Positions 32,860 through 43,046 of a stretch of 64,000 bases of DNA are shown here, in pieces. The position numbers and the translations under genes were made by a program. The DNA is from Hygrophila difformis (taxonomy: Eukaryota > Streptophyta > Magnoliopsida > Lamiales > Acanthaceae). Location: positions 388,965 to 452,964 of the forward strand of contig JAOANR010000014.1 in assembly GCA_030278955.1 (NCBI GenBank). The letters are read 5' to 3'. Below the pieces are notes generated by a model, which searched no databases, was not told where the DNA came from, and saw only the letters and a program-made list of their open reading frames with translations. How positions within the stretch are numbered: the first letter of the stretch is position 1; each line of letters opens with the position of its first letter.

Positions 32860-32873
32860 GCTCTGATACCAAT
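32860..32873 (-). other. Copia primer binding site
   Basis: On the minus strand TTGGTATCAGAGCC begins one or two bases inside the 5' LTR, matching the complement of the plant initiator methionine tRNA 3' end that primes Copia reverse transcription. Confidence 0.85.
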
Positions 32874-34269
32874 TGTAGGAACACACCTATGAGGGTGGTC
32901 CGTGCCCAGGGATCGTTATTGGATGCCAACACATACATACATGGTATTATAATATATCTACTAGGATGTTTACGAAAATTACCTTTCCGAAGCAGATCTG
33001 CAACAACTTCTGATTGGAAACTTGGTTCTTTTCGTCTATGTCCGTAGATCTGCAATGTGCAATCACGAACAATCTTCCAAGCACACGAACGGGCGCACGT
33101 ACGGATCTCCCTCCTTGCACACGAACGGATTCAACACTAGGAATCTTCCAGACTGTTCCCGACCCCGTACGAACTCCGGATGGACAGAGATCTATCGAAT
33201 GGATGGAGAGAAAAACTTGTTCTCCAAGAATTCCCTCTTGGCCGCCCCCTCTCTCTCTCTTGGGAAGAGAATTATGAACTTCTTATGGAGGCTAGGGTTT
33301 CTGGAGACTTATTTATAGACTCTCCTAGTTGGTCCTTGGGCCAGACTGGGGATCCACTAGAAGGTATCAGGCTCAGGCTCCTTTAGAGACTCAAATTCTT
33401 ATATTCAGCCCAGAACATAATTTTGTCTATAAAACATTAATTAATTCCACTAAATAATTAATGTTGCACTCCCGGCCTGATCCAGATTGAATCTGGGCTT
33501 CTATTAGACTCAATTTATTCCCTATGTTTAAGATATCGCACGTCCATTAATTAATTAAAACTTCTGACAATTTAATTAATTAATCTCTTTTAATCCTTAA
33601 GTAGTACCACTCAAACCTCATCATTGTACGGAATAAATCCACCTGCAGGGTTCATACAATGATCCTTATTGAGCTCCTTAAGGGGACGTCATCAACCCGG
33701 ATTACCAGGACACAGTGCCCTAGTGAGAATAAATAGACACCATGCAAATAATATTGGCGCCCAAAATACGAAGCATATTGAATCAACTAGGATTCTCACT
33801 CATGGTAAATCAAAGCGACCAACAAATATTCCATGTGTCAGATTTATCTCTACTAGGGTTAAGAATTAATCAGAGTCGCCGAGATCTTGATTCTTCTTAT
33901 GCCAGAATAGAAGAATGCATCTCAACTGTGATCCTTTCAATGCGACGCAGCGCACTACTGCAAATTAATAGTCAAGATAAATTAATTACAAATTTCCAGT
34001 ACAACATAAACCAATAGTTATGTCCAAACTATCTCAGTTGTGAATACTGTTTATATCTTATAAGGAACCGACAACATGATCTTCAGTGTGACTCCTAACA
34101 CACCATGTTGTCTACAATATTAGATAATTGGACATACTTGCAATTATGTAGAAAACATACAAGCATCCATACAAAAGCAACAATGTGAATAACCATTTAT
34201 TTCAGTCAATATAGAAATCGAATAAATACAAAAGCGCACTAAAAGTTTGCTTTACTGTATACTCTATCA
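32874..34269 (-). repeat. Copia 5' LTR (right LTR)
   Basis: 1396 bases with TG...CA ends. For a minus-strand element this is the promoter LTR. A CTATAAATA box reads on the minus strand at 33318-33310, with the GGAGACTT context just around it. Confidence 0.92.
33310..33318 (-). promoter_or_regulatory. TATA box of the Copia 5' LTR
   Basis: CTATAAATA on the minus strand about 440 bases from the LTR's inner edge. The position and sequence fit a plant TATA box driving the retrotransposon RNA; no experiment supports it here. Confidence 0.5.
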
Positions 34270-34435
34270 GGGTGGGGATCTTGTTCGTGTTATGGAAGCG
34301 GATACGCGTATAGTGAATTGCATTGAACCCCATCCTCATGCTACAGTGCTAGCCAGCTGTGGGATAGAATCAGACATAAAAATATGGATTCCAAGAGCTA
34401 CTGATAAGGCCAATCTTCCCACTAAAATTGAAAAG
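34270..34435 (+). pseudogene. DCAF8-type WD40 gene, exon continuing after the Copia insertion
   Basis: The exon resumes with the same 57 bases seen at 24869 (GGDLVRVMEADTRIVNCIE) and then reads PHPHATVLASCGIESDIKIW, IPRATDKANLPTKIEK, and ends at 34435 before GTACAT. This is the last WD repeat region of At4g35140-type proteins (EPHPHxPVLASSGIExDIKxW). The frame leaves the exon in phase 0. Removing one 57-base copy and the element restores the family order, so this belongs to the same gene as 23354-24943. Confidence 0.8.
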
Positions 34436-35396
34436 GTACATAATCGTTGAATGTTAACCTACCATGTCATCTTACATTTGATATTTCACTTATCTAAGGG
34501 GGCAAGCGAAGAAACATAATTGGATATCTCATACTTGGAGTGCTATATTAGAAGGCTTCCTTCGCACAAGTCATGGAAATGTCTGATTACTAGCTTGAGT
34601 AGTAAAAAGCTATTAATCATTAGGTGTATATAGAAATTGAAGGTGTTATTGGACCTCAAATCTAGTTCTATGCGTGGATCTATTTGACCAATATCTGCCC
34701 TTCTTTGGAATGTTCCCTAGCTTGCAAGAAGTGACTCTTTAAGATCAAAATTCTTCTATGGTGCCAAAATGAGAATTTGGAAGTCGATTGTTGATTGCTG
34801 GGTACAATTTTCGAATTGCTAAATATTATTCACAAAACTTAAGATTTTTAAATTATAATGTTGAATGTAGAAAGGGATAACAGTTAAATATATATTCAGC
34901 AATCATACCTTGTACACATCACCATTCCCCACTCAAGAATTGTCTGTGCACATTCTAATAGAAGCAGCCATGAGCATATGAACTTTCACTCCGAGGTGTG
35001 GAAAGGGGATCGGTTTCACTTTTCTTCCCATTAACCAATTTATTAAATGTTTAAGTCGACTAACTTAAAGGAGATCTTAAATTACTAAATTATCACCCCA
35101 TTTATTGTTGCGGCAATAAGTGTAAAATTAATCACCTGACTTTATGCTTTTTCCCATATAGTAAAACCACTATAGAGATTATTTACAGAAAAGCAGGGAC
35201 AATTGTTTGAAAGGAGGAATGGTGTTTAAAACTATCTAATTCATAGTTGAAATGTGTGCCTACGATCCTCGTGAACTTTGTGTTTTCATTTAAGTGAATT
35301 TCTTTTAGTGTGGGTTTAAAGATTTTGCTCTAGGATTATATATTTCTGAGAGACTGGAAGTAGAGGAAGTTCTAATTTATCTTCATCAATTATTAG
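34436..35396 (+). other. Probable intron of the WD40 gene
   Basis: No conserved coding sequence or repeat was recognised. It begins with a plausible donor (GTACAT) and ends with a plausible acceptor (ATTATTAG at 35389-35396). Composition is AT-rich like the other introns in this window. Confidence 0.5.
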
Positions 35397-35681
35397 GATA
35401 TGTTTCAACCACTTGAAGGTTGTTTTGATGACGACGACGACGACTTCACTGAATTTGATGTAGATGAGGATGTCTTTGATGATTATGATGACGAAGAAGA
35501 TTGTGATGATAATTGCAGCAATGATGATGAGAGCAACGATGGTGATAATCATGAGGGGGATGGATACTGTGGGAATACGAAGGAAAAGGGTGATGGTGAA
35601 AGTGATTTTGTTGGAGCTACAGTCGGCAATGATGATTTTGGTTCCGAGAGTTTTGATGATAATGAAGTCAAAGGCATTTAG
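35397..35681 (+). pseudogene. Putative acidic 3' exon of the WD40 gene
   Basis: After the acceptor at 35396 a phase-0 frame reads DMFQPLEGCFDDDDDDFTEF and continues strongly acidic (long Asp/Glu/Gly/Asn runs) to a TAG at 35679-35681. The phase agrees with the preceding exon ending at 34435. Acidic tails are common after the propeller in DCAF8-like proteins, but I cannot confirm homology residue by residue. An alternative is that the exon ends at an internal donor (for example GATTTTG|GTTCC near 35641) and joins the exon at 36361. Confidence 0.5.
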
Positions 35682-35910
35682 AGTGATGGTGATGCTCATA
35701 GTTGGTTATGCTTCTGAATATTCATTCATTGTTGTGTATGTATGATGTTTTCACTTTTTAGTGATTTTGGTTGCAGTCACCGACAATTGTAGTTTTAGGG
35801 AATGAATAAATTGTATTACTGAAATTGTGAAAAGAGTAAATATTATATCTGCAATAGAGGGCCTGGACCATTAAGTGGGCCAAGAATAAACTATACAAAA
35901 TAAAATAATA

Positions 35911-36125
35911 TATACTCCCTCTGTTTTTGAAAGTGTAACATTGGTATAATTGGTATTGTTCACACATACATTTTATACAAGTTAAAACATAGTCAAGTGA
36001 GATTTTGTTAGATTCGTCTCGTCGGGTAGTTTTTAAATATTAAACTTTTAGAATTTTTACTTATATAGAACTTGAGTTATTAATAATTTAAAATGTGTAT
36101 TGGATTGCATACACTGTGAGTTTGT
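35911..36125. mobile_element. Stowaway-like MITE (degenerate)
   Basis: Starts TACTCCCTCTGTTTTTGAAAG. The interior contains the family words AGTCAAGTGAGAT, TTAGATTCGTCTCGTC and AATGTGTATTGGATTGCATA, which recur in the MITEs at 49446, 51440, 54263 and 61519. The right inverted end is eroded. Confidence 0.55.
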
Positions 36126-36237
36126 TATAATTTTTAGAAAAATTAAAAATCTAAAAAGAAATTACTACATATATGATGTATTGGTGGTGGTTGCAATGGT
36201 CGACGATGGATGATGATGCAGTGATTGATGGTACTGC

Positions 36238-36290
36238 GCATTTTTTTCTTTTTTCTTTTTTCTTTTTTCTTTCTTTTTTATTTTTTTTTT
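36238..36290. repeat. T-rich (TTTTTTC)n tract
   Basis: An irregular pyrimidine run of T6-T10 blocks separated by C, just before the putative last WD40 exon; it could serve as an extended polypyrimidine tract. Confidence 0.7.
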
Positions 36291-36360
36291 GTTGGTTTTG
36301 TGTGTGTACTGAATGATGTCACCTGAGGACATGATGCCGTAGTTATTTTCTCTCCACAAG

Positions 36361-36485
36361 GGTCAAGGACAAGTCCTGACAGCCGGCCCCAGGGTGAGCA
36401 TTCAGATTTTGGAAGGGATCTGCGTCAGCTGCTGACAGTTATTGCCAACAGTGATGAGAGGATGCGGAGGCGGAGCCAGGAATAG
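36361..36485 (+). pseudogene. Putative last exon of the WD40 gene
   Basis: After a TCTCCACAAG acceptor the frame reads SRTSPDSRPQGEHSDFGRDL then RQLLTVIANSDERMRRRSQE and stops with TAG at 36483-36485. It is much more GC-rich than its surroundings and has a sensible, non-repetitive composition with an amphipathic RDLRQLLTVI stretch, as expected of a coding exon. Connection to the acidic exon would need a phase-1 donor. The assignment to the WD40 gene is inference from position and strand. Confidence 0.4.
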
Positions 36486-36593
36486 TAAGGGAGGAGGGCC
36501 AAATTAAAAAGATATTTAATTAAAAATTTTGTTCTTCTATAAATATAACATTTTCTTTATTTTTTCCAAAATAGACCAAGTTAACTAAAATTT

Positions 36594-36850
36594 ATACTCC
36601 CTCCGTCCTATTTATAGTGTCTCAAAACTTTTGGGTACGGTATTTTATGTTGGGATAATTAGTATTTAATGTAGGGGTAGATTAGTATTTAAATTAGGGG
36701 TAAATCAGGAATTTATATGATGTGATGGTAATGAGTTTGAATTTTTAATTGATTTATTTATGTGTGATGTGATGGTTGTGTGTTTGAAATTAATATTGGT
36801 ATTTATTTATTTATGTGATATGATGGGTAGGTTTTTTTCGGTGAACATGA
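36594..36850. mobile_element. MITE-like repeat (CTCCCTCCGTCC end)
   Basis: Starts TACTCCCTCCGTCCTATTTA and carries TAGTATTTAAATTAGGGGTAA, TATATGATGTGATGGTAATG and TATGATGGGTAGGTTT. The same order of words occurs at 3530-3920, inside the Mutator-like element. It appears in reverse orientation at about 48530-48740 and 53990-54245. It is a dispersed family, probably Tc1/Mariner- or Mutator-derived; the right end is not defined. Confidence 0.5.
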
Positions 36851-37005
36851 CGCCATGCGTCGGCAAAGGAAATCAAAAGACTAAAAAATCTATAGAAAGG
36901 AGGTCAAAGAGAGAGAGGAAAACGAAAAAACAAACGAACCAAGAATCAAAACCGCGGGAACCAAATGTCCGCTCTATCCGCGGCTAATTTATAACATTCT
37001 ACGTT

Positions 37006-37012
37006 GTTGTTG

Positions 37013-37043
<31 letters not shown>

Positions 37044-37072
37044 AATTATTATTATTATTATTATTATTATTT
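37006..37072. repeat. (GTT)n-(ATT)n compound microsatellite
   Basis: Several GTT units followed by about 18 ATT units with one interruption (ATAATT). Confidence 0.9.
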
Positions 37073-37731
37073 GTTAGCAAATTTATAGGATAGTTATCTT
37101 GACTAATGATTTACTATAAAATATCAAAATTATTTTTTCAATAAAATATAAAAAATTATATTTCATTCCTAAATTTCTATTAAATATGAAAAAAAAAAGT
37201 TTAAACTCAAAGAACTGATGGCAATAAGTTAAATAAATACAAAAATACATAATATACCAACTACTATTTATATTATAATTTGCAATTTAATGTTTAACCA
37301 AAGATAATGATTTAAATATTTGGTGACATTGTGCTAGACATCAATTTTTACAACAATACTAATTAATATTCAATCGATGGGCTCCTATATGGGTCGGCCC
37401 GCGGACTGACCCATTAAGACTCACATATAATAATAAGAGTCATAAATTAAATATTGTATACATGTGAATTTTACAATATACGTATAAATTTTCTTTTCTT
37501 TCACAATATATAAAATTTACAATATTTTTTGTTATAATCAAATAAAATGTAAATATTATTTACATTTGTTATTTGTTATATGAATTCATTTATGTATAGA
37601 TATTCTCACAATAAGAACGACATAGTACTTTTTAAATAAATATATTAATAACTAAAGCAATATGATTTTTAACGGGCTATCTTATCTATTATCGTATAAA
37701 GAACAATTTATCATATACTAACATTATAATC

Positions 37732-37766
37732 TAAGCCCGATGCATCGCGCAGGCGGGTAGGTCTAA
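37732..37766 (+). mobile_element. Candidate Helitron 3' terminus
   Basis: A GC-rich island AGCCCGATGCATCGCGCAGG is followed by CGGGTAGGTCTAA and then T, fitting a short CCCG/CGGG stem followed by CTRR and a host T. The core GCATCGCGCAG is shared with the candidate end at 43750-43779. No helicase or 5' end was found, so this is a weaker call than the terminus at 2987. Confidence 0.4.
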
Positions 37767-38431
37767 TTCCATACTAAAGTAGATTCATTTATACTATAAT
37801 GGCATGATATTATAAATTATAATTCATTTTATATAATTTTGAAAATGAATATTTTGATTATATGATTTATTACCGTATGTATATAGAAAAATATAGGAAG
37901 TGTTTCTTAAGAATATAGACATAGACATAATTTTGGATAAAAATTGGAAAGAATATTATGATTATATGGTATAATTTATTAAGGATATTGTATAAGATAT
38001 TTAATAAGAATTGTTATATATTATATAAAATTGAAATGTTGTCAATTTCGAATGTTGTCATCTATAAATCAGTCTTGAAAACTTAACAAATCATGTTCTT
38101 TAAAATTATATAGTTCTTCAATAGTTATTCTTTCAATTCTTTGAAATCATGTCATTCTTTAAAACAAATATCATATCTATATATTTATATGATATAATAA
38201 AATTTTAATTTATTAAAAAAAATTAACCATCTTCATACTTATCTATAAATACACGGTTTGTATTGTGAAAAATATAATTTTGGATTTACTTTTGCTCTTT
38301 CCTTCTCTTATAGCAATTGCTTATTCTTATTCTATGTTTTTTTTTTGTTATTCTGCTTTCAGAATGTTTAATTCCAATCCTGATAAAGATTTTTCCTTCA
38401 AAAGTGTTCATTGGGTTGTAGGTTTAAACAC

Positions 38432-38876
38432 ATGCACCACGTTTTTTTTCCCCCTAAATATGATTTTGGAAAGAAGGCTAAGAAATTCCTCGAAGATATT
38501 CGTGACAATATGTCACTTCCATGGACGAACGAGGATCTATCAACTCTTAATATAGCGGTAGAGTTCTTGGAAAGGGCCGAAGTTGAGATGAATGCTGCAA
38601 TCGCTTCTGATGAATTCTGTACTGAGATCAGACAAATTCAAAAGCGACTGGATGATGCAATAACTAAGTGGAAGAAAACCGGCTACAATGATTCAACTCC
38701 CTTTAGTGTTCAACCAACAAAGATGGAATTGATTCAATCACAAAAATTTTTTTGTTTATGTATCTGATGTATTTTCCAAAGAAATGATTCCTTATGTTGC
38801 AAATTTAGAAACGTTTTGGTTTGTGAATGTTAGGCCAGAGCTCAAAAAGATTTTGAGTAGGTATCCAATGCCGTGA
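38432..38876 (+). pseudogene. Unidentified small ORF with a one-base frameshift
   Basis: A frame from ATG 38432 reads MHHVFFPPKYDFGKKAKKFL, then EDIRDNMSLPWTNEDLSTLN and AVEFLERAEVEMNAAIASDE. It is clearly non-repetitive, of coding-like composition and largely helical. In a run of seven T (38747-38753) the frame breaks and stops at 38767. Dropping one T lets another frame continue as VYVSDVFSKEMIPYVANLE, TFWFVNVRPELKKILSRYPM, to TGA at 38874-38876. A TATA-like CTATAAATAC lies at about 38242 and a possible acceptor TTTCAG at 38358-38363. I do not recognise the family. It may be an old captured gene piece or a lineage-specific gene. Confidence 0.4.
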
Positions 38877-39081
38877 TCGCGGTGTCATTTATCAATAAAA
38901 TTATATTTTCTTCAGTTTCATTACGTTTATTCTTTTGATTATTTTATATGAAATATTATATAAATATATAAATTAATTTTGTTACATAATTTAAAATTTA
39001 TTTTTAATGACTATGTTTACTAATTAATATGAATATATTTATATGGGAAACTAAAGTACTAAAAATTTGATATATAAATAG

Positions 39082-40319
39082 GGGATCCGTTAGGGTGCCG
39101 CGACATGATGTGCTGCGGATGCTTCTAGACCGTTGATGTATTTTGTAAATTGATGGTTGAGATTAATTTAAGGTTAAAATAGTAATTTTGCATAAAAGTA
39201 AATGTAACGGAAATTAGCGTCGCTGAAATGTTCTTGATAGCATCCCTTCATTATTTTTGGTAGCATCCCAGAATTGTTTTTTGTAGCATCGCTGAATCAT
39301 TCTTGGTTGTATCGCTGAATTCTGCTTGGTACCATCGCTGAATTATGCTTGGTACCATCGCTGAATTCCTCTACTTGAGGTCGCTGAAATATATTTGATA
39401 GCATCCCTTCATTACATTTGGTAGCATCCCAGAATTGTTTTTGGTAGCATCGTTGAATCATTCTTGGTTGCATCGCTGAATTCTGCTTGGTACCATCGCT
39501 GAATTCCTCTACTTGAGTATTTGATAGCATCCCTTCATTATTTTTGGTAGCATCCCAGAATTGTTTTTGGTAGCATCGCTGAATCATTCTTGGTTGCATC
39601 GCTGAATTCTGCTTGGTACCATCGCTGAATTCCTCTACTTGAGGTCGCTGAAATATATTTGATAGCATCCCTTCATTATTTTTGGTAGCATCCCAGAATT
39701 ATTTTTGGTAGCATCGCTGAATCATTCTTGGTTGCATCGCTGAATTCTGCTTGCTACCATCGCTGAATTCCTCTACCTGAGGTCGCTGAAATATATGTGA
39801 TAGCATCCCTTCATTATTTTTGGTAGCATCCCAGAATTGTTTTTTGTAGCATCGCTGAATCATTCTTGGTTGCATCGCTGAATTATTCTTTGTAGTATCC
39901 CTGAATTATGCTAGATACCATCGCTGAATTCCTCTACTTGTGGTCCCTCAAATATATTTTATAGCATCACTTAATTATTTTTGGTAAGATCGCTGAAATG
40001 ATCTATTAATAAATTTGATGTGTATCTTTGATCATAAAAAGATATTATTTAAAATATTAGATATGGATTACCAAATATTTGATATGATTTACCAAATATT
40101 AATATGATAACATACTAAATATAGAGTTACCAAATATTAGATATGATAACATGGCTAAAATACTTGCTTTGTCGCTGAAATGGTTTGTTATTAAAATGGA
40201 CTATTATTGTGTTATTACATTTATACCCTTATTAACCTACAACCGTTGGATGCTTTTGAATGGCTATGATTGATGCCTTGATGTGCTGCGGATTCCATGA
40301 TTGCACCATAACCGAACCC
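39082..40319. mobile_element. Mutator-like element 1 carrying a minisatellite
   Basis: Ends are short inverted repeats: left GGGATCCGTTAGGGTGC, right (inverted) GGGTTCGGTTATGGTGC. They are flanked by a perfect 9-bp duplication TATAAATAG at 39073-39081 and 40320-40328. The subterminal word TGATGTGCTGCGG occurs in the same direction near both ends. The interior (39225-39990) is a tandem array of about 23-bp units of the type GGTAGCATCGCTGAATTATT, arranged in larger blocks near 138 bases. No transposase is present. A sister element lies at 40638-42102. Confidence 0.8.
39225..39990. repeat. Minisatellite inside Mutator-like element 1
   Basis: Units of about 23 bases containing CATCGCTGAAT or CATCCCTTCAT. 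The word CATCCCTTCATTA occurs at 39241, 39402, 39528, 39666 and 39804, spacings 161, 126, 138 and 138, so a six-unit (138-base) block is the commonest higher-order unit. Because 126 and 138 are multiples of three, a 123-codon frame stays open on the minus strand (39297-39668); I regard it as a by-product. Confidence 0.85.
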
Positions 40320-40637
40320 TATAAATAGAACTAGATAGTTAATTTCAATAATCAAAATTAATTTTTTAGGTATTAAATTATCTTATACAATAATTTGATT
40401 CGATTAGATAGTATTCGTAAAGTTTAACAAATCAAATCGATACTGCAATATTCGGTTCGATTCGATTAGATTGCAACCTTGATCTGCCAAATTTAAAATA
40501 TTTATAGTATCACTCCAACTCTAGTGTTTGCTTTGTACTTAAATCAAATCATTGTTTCCTTTTAACACTTTCAGACGCATTACTATAATTGGATATGATA
40601 TTATTGACTATCCTAAAATAAGTCAAGTATTATCAAT

Positions 40638-42102
40638 CAATTCCGTTAGGGTGCGACTAAGCATTTTGACTTGATGTACTGCGGTACATGGCAACCATTG
40701 ATTTAATTTATAAATTGATGGTTGAGATTAACTTAAAGGTTAAAATAGTAAATTTGCTACATTTAGTTTGTGAACAGACAATTGCTGATTCTTCCATTCT
40801 TCTTATTCTTCCGTTCTTCTTCTCTTCTTCTTTGCATTTCAAGGATTGATCTCATATTACCCTCCAATTTGCTTAATTATGCTGCTATACATAGATATAC
40901 ATCGCTGAAATATTTTTAAATAAAGTCATTGAATTGTTCATGAAAACGTACCCGAAATATTCTAGTTGAGTCGCTGAATTATTCTTCATAGCATCGCTGA
41001 ATTATTCTTCATAGCATCGCTGAATTCTTCTTGACGGCCTCGCTGAATTCTTCTTTGTAGCGTCGCTGAATTCTTCTGTGTAATGTGGCTGAATGCTGAA
41101 CTCTTCTAGGATAGTGTCGCTTAAATATTTTTTATAGCATCACTAAATTATTTTTTTGTAACATGATTGAAATTATCTATTAATATATTTGTTACCATTC
41201 GTTGATGATTATTTGAAAATATTAGATTAGATATGATATTATTTACCAAATATTAGATATGATAACATACTAAATATAGGTTTACCAAATATTAGATATG
41301 ATATTATTTACCAAATATTAGATATGATAACAGAATTGTTTTTGGTAGCATCGCTGAATCATTCTTGGTAGCGTCGCTGAATTCTGCTTGATACCATCGC
41401 TGAATTCCTCTACTTGATCTCGCTGAAATATATTTGATAGCATCTCTTCATTATTTTTTATAGCATTACAGAATTATTTTTGGTAGCATCGCTGAATCAT
41501 TCTAGGTTGTGTCGCTGAATTATTCTTGGTACCATCGCTAAATTATGCTAGATACGGTCGCTGAAATATATTTGATAGCATCCCTTCATTATTTTTGGTA
41601 GCATCACATAATTGTTTTTGGTAGCATCGCTGAATCATTCTAGGTTGCGTCGTTGAATTATTCTTGGTACCATCCCTGAATTATGCTAGATACAGTCGCT
41701 GAATTCCTATACTTGTGGTCCCTGAAATATATTTTATAGCATCACTTAATTGTTTTTGGTAAGATCGCTGAAATAATCTATTAATAAATTTGATACGTAT
41801 CTTGATAATAAAAAGATATTATTTGAAATATTAGATATAGATATGGATTACCAAATATTTGATATGATTTACCAAATAATAAATATGATAACATACTAAA
41901 TATAGAGTTACCAAATATTAGATATGATAACATGTCTAAAATACTTGTCGTATCGCTGAAATGCGTTGTTTTTAAAATGAACTATTATTGTGTTATGACA
42001 ATTATACCCTTTTTCATTTACAACCCTTGGATTTTAAACGGACGCTTCAGATCGCTGCCTTGATGTGCTGCGGGATTTGTTGATCGCACCCTAACTGGAC
42101 CC
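40638..42102. mobile_element. Mutator-like element 2 carrying a minisatellite
   Basis: Left end CAATTCCGTTAGGGTGCGA, right end (inverted) GGGTCCAGTTAGGGTGCGA, flanked by a perfect 9-bp duplication ATTATCAAT at 40629-40637 and 42103-42111. TGATGT(A/G)CTGCGG is present near both ends, as in element 1. The interior has the same minisatellite (about 40900-41120 and 41335-41780) interrupted by ACCAAATATTAGATATGATA segments. It lies 318 bases from element 1 in the same orientation. The two targets differ, so these are two separate insertions and not a tandem duplication. Confidence 0.8.
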
Positions 42103-42157
42103 ATTATCAATAACTTTTTTTCGTGAACAAGTATTATTAGTAAGTAAGCAATGAAAA

Positions 42158-42158
42158 G

Positions 42159-42190
<32 letters not shown>
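42158..42190. repeat. (AT)n microsatellite
   Basis: About 14-15 uninterrupted AT dinucleotides followed by ACATATATATTATAT. Confidence 0.9.
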
Positions 42191-42195
<5 letters not shown>

Positions 42196-42520
42196 TATTA
42201 TATTAGTTAAGGCAATTTTTCCTAACATTGGCAAGGGTGGTGTCATGGTATATTTTTTAATTAAGGCAATATGATTGTATAGTATAAAAATGATTGATAA
42301 ACGAAAATTCTGTCATTGAAATTTTTGATTTTTTCTTTTTCTGTTTTGATTAAAGGAGTTAAGGACGATCACGTGCCTTTCACCTATTGCAAGATGATCA
42401 TTTTTTGGATGAAGGCTTTATGGAAGATCACGTGGTTTTGATCTATTATTGCAATATGGTTTTGATACTGGGTTTAATTAAAGAATAATTTCTTCAATGG
42501 TTATGTGATCTACTTGGAAG

Positions 42521-43038
42521 TAGGGGTGTGAATAGGTCATGCTACCCAACAGGGGCCTATGGCATAGCCTACCGAAGGCCAGGCCAGGCTCGGGCTATTT
42601 TGAAAGCCTATTTTGCTAAATAGACTCATGCCATGCTTTATAAAAAGCCTATCAAGCCTACCAGGCTGGCCTATTTATCATTATTATTAGTCTGTTTATG
42701 TTTACCGTATAGAAATATGAGGTATAACTATTATTATTTTATATAGAAGTAATTATTAATTTGATCTTCTATAGGTTCTTAAAATATTTATAAGTTTTTA
42801 GATATTTGTGGATGTCGACTTGCCCAAATGCACAAATTCATGTCTTTGAGCCTTACGATTATATTCGGACATATATAAAAGAATTTTTGCTTAATTTTAA
42901 AATAGGCTTAATCAGGCTCCCTATTTAAATAGATAGGCCTATCATAGGTTATAGGCCAGGCTCGGGCCTTGAAAAATTGACACAGGCCTAGGCCGTTCAA
43001 GCCTAGGCCTAGCCCGGCCTAGCCTATTTCCACCCCTA
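42521..43038. mobile_element. Non-autonomous hAT element, 518 bp
   Basis: Begins TAGGGGTGTGAATAGG and ends CCTATTTCCACCCCTA, an inverted pair of the hAT TAGGGGTG type, and is flanked by a perfect 8-bp duplication CTTGGAAG (42513-42520 and 43039-43046). The subterminal parts are rich in GGCC(T/A)GGC and AGGCCTA words in both orientations. No transposase frame is present. Confidence 0.88.
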
Positions 43039-43046
43039 CTTGGAAG

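Larger units (their letters stand above)
24944..34269 (-). mobile_element. Ty1/Copia LTR retrotransposon (complete but defective)
   Basis: The element is 9326 bases long. Both LTRs are 1396 bases, begin TGTAGGAACACAC and end TATCA on the plus strand. The primer binding site reads TGGTATCAGAGCC on the minus strand next to the 32874 LTR, the usual tRNA-iMet match. A polypurine tract (AGTGGGAGAT) lies next to the other LTR. The element therefore reads on the minus strand. The domain order Gag, protease, integrase, reverse transcriptase, RNase H is that of Copia. I count about ten substitutions between the LTRs (about 0.7 %), so the insertion is young. The coding region has at least four disabling changes. 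No 5-bp target duplication is present; instead an 18-bp piece of exon flanks both ends. Confidence 0.93.
36990..38240. other. AT-rich transposon-poor spacer, no gene seen
   Basis: Apart from the microsatellite at 37006 and a candidate Helitron end at 37732-37766, no gene or complete element was recognised. AT content is very high. A short GC-rich block at 37378-37420 (GGGTCGGCCCGCGGACTGACCC) stands out but its origin is unknown. Confidence 0.4.

Noticed and set aside
35316..35699. 127-residue minus-strand hydrophobic frame
   Set aside because: It is the antisense shadow of the GAT/GAC-rich acidic exon on the plus strand.
39297..39668. 123-residue periodic protein on the minus strand
   Set aside because: It is produced by the 23/138-base minisatellite inside a transposon; no start context or homologue is recognisable.
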